Assembly: GCA_030456405.1 (NCBI GenBank)
Contig: JAKDNQ010000156.1
Coordinates: 1 to 5,655 of the forward strand
DNA: 5,655 nucleotides
Reading direction: 5' to 3'
Source: Nitrospira sp.
GTDB taxonomy: Bacteria > Nitrospirota > Nitrospiria > Nitrospirales > Nitrospiraceae
In this document: positions 5,219 to 5,655 of the stretch, piece by piece
Layout of the letters: each line of letters starts with the position of its first letter
Numbering within the stretch: the first letter of the stretch is position 1
The notes under the pieces: model-generated
Databases searched by the model: none
What the model was told of the DNA's origin: nothing
What the model saw: the letters and a program-made list of their open reading frames with translations, nothing else
Position numbers and translations under genes: made by a program

Positions 5219-5655
5219 ATGGCATCTGCATTTTCCCATGCCTTTGTCGCGCTGGCGATGGGCAAGGCATTTCAAAACAAGGAACTGAGCTGGCGCGAAT
5301 TATCCTTGGGCGCGTTCTGTTCGACCTTGCCGGATCTGGATGTGATCGGGTTGTATTTTGGCATTGAGTACGGCGATTTGTGGGGCCATCGCGGAATGAC
5401 GCATTCGATTATATTCGCAGCGCTGCTTGCCGGGCTGCTTGTGGGTGTGTGGTATCGAAGCAAGTCGGCGGCAGCGATGACGGGGCTGTTCCTCTATTTC
5501 TTTCTCTGCACCGCATCACATGGCGTGCTCGATGCCATGACAAATGGAGGGTTAGGCGTGGCATTTTTCTCTCCATTTGATACGACGAGATATTTTTTCC
5601 CCGTGCGACCAGTCCTTGTGTCTCCAATCGGTGTCAGCGAATTTTTTGGCGAATA
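5219..5655 (+). CDS. DUF457/YdjM-type membrane metal-dependent hydrolase, 3' end outside window
   Basis: Partial gene: 145 complete codons, still open at the window edge. It matches the YdjM/YbcI-type family (LexA-binding, inner-membrane-associated putative hydrolase; DUF457), predicted metal-dependent membrane hydrolases whose substrate is poorly defined. Visible motifs are FSHAF with H7; LPDLDV with D39 and D41; HRGMTHS (57-63); HGVLDAMTNGG (101-111) with H101 and D105; and FFSPFDTTRYFFPVRPV (116-132). These His/Asp residues are the likely metal ligands. Membrane segments lie at about 64-79 (IIFAALLAGLLVGVWY) and 86-100 (AMTGLFLYFFLCTAS). The start is an ATG with GAGGGGG (5209-5215) just upstream. 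The family usually runs to about 170-210 aa, so perhaps a quarter is missing. It lies 99 bp after PilZ on the same strand with its own promoter. Confidence 0.9.
   Translation, partial: MASAFSHAFVALAMGKAFQNKELSWRELSLGAFCSTLPDLDVIGLYFGIEYGDLWGHRGMTHSIIFAALLAGLLVGVWYRSKSAAAMTGLFLYFFLCTASHGVLDAMTNGGLGVAFFSPFDTTRYFFPVRPVLVSPIGVSEFFGE

Overview
The window is a chromosomal stretch of moderate-to-high GC from a Gram-negative bacterium. Exported proteins with Tat and Sec signals, small membrane proteins and a PilZ protein all point that way. The PilZ protein and the general style of the hypothetical proteins remind me of Nitrospira (phylum Nitrospirota). That is recollection only, because no rRNA or marker gene is present.

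Layout from left to right: (1) at the left edge, two ACCGGACA copies 25 bp apart that look like the end of an insertion element lying outside the window; (2) a Tat-exported aldo/keto reductase (+); (3) convergent with it, a small secreted proline-rich protein (-); (4) divergent from that, a three-helix membrane protein with a C-terminal domain that looks BamE/SmpA-like (+); (5) convergent with that, a secreted TPR protein (-); (6) divergent from that, a small four-helix membrane protein (+); (7) a 416-bp gene-free stretch with an AT-rich island; (8) a stand-alone PilZ protein (+); (9) a DUF457/YdjM-type membrane metal-dependent hydrolase (+), cut by the right edge and still open there.

The genes alternate in direction and look like single-gene units, not an operon or one pathway. 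The common theme is envelope-located or exported small proteins. I see no tRNA, rRNA, CRISPR array, toxin-antitoxin pair or defence cassette, and no clear new multi-gene system.

The most interesting signals are regulatory. A near-identical promoter block (ATTCTTGACG, 15 bp, CGTAGGGTT, then CGATG) occurs in front of both the four-helix protein and the hydrolase. In both places an ATG lies 6-7 nt after the -10, as expected for leaderless transcripts. At the hydrolase this ATG opens an 8-codon ORF that stops directly against the hydrolase start codon. Inverted GTGTAGGAT arms in the TPR/four-helix divergent region may be an operator.
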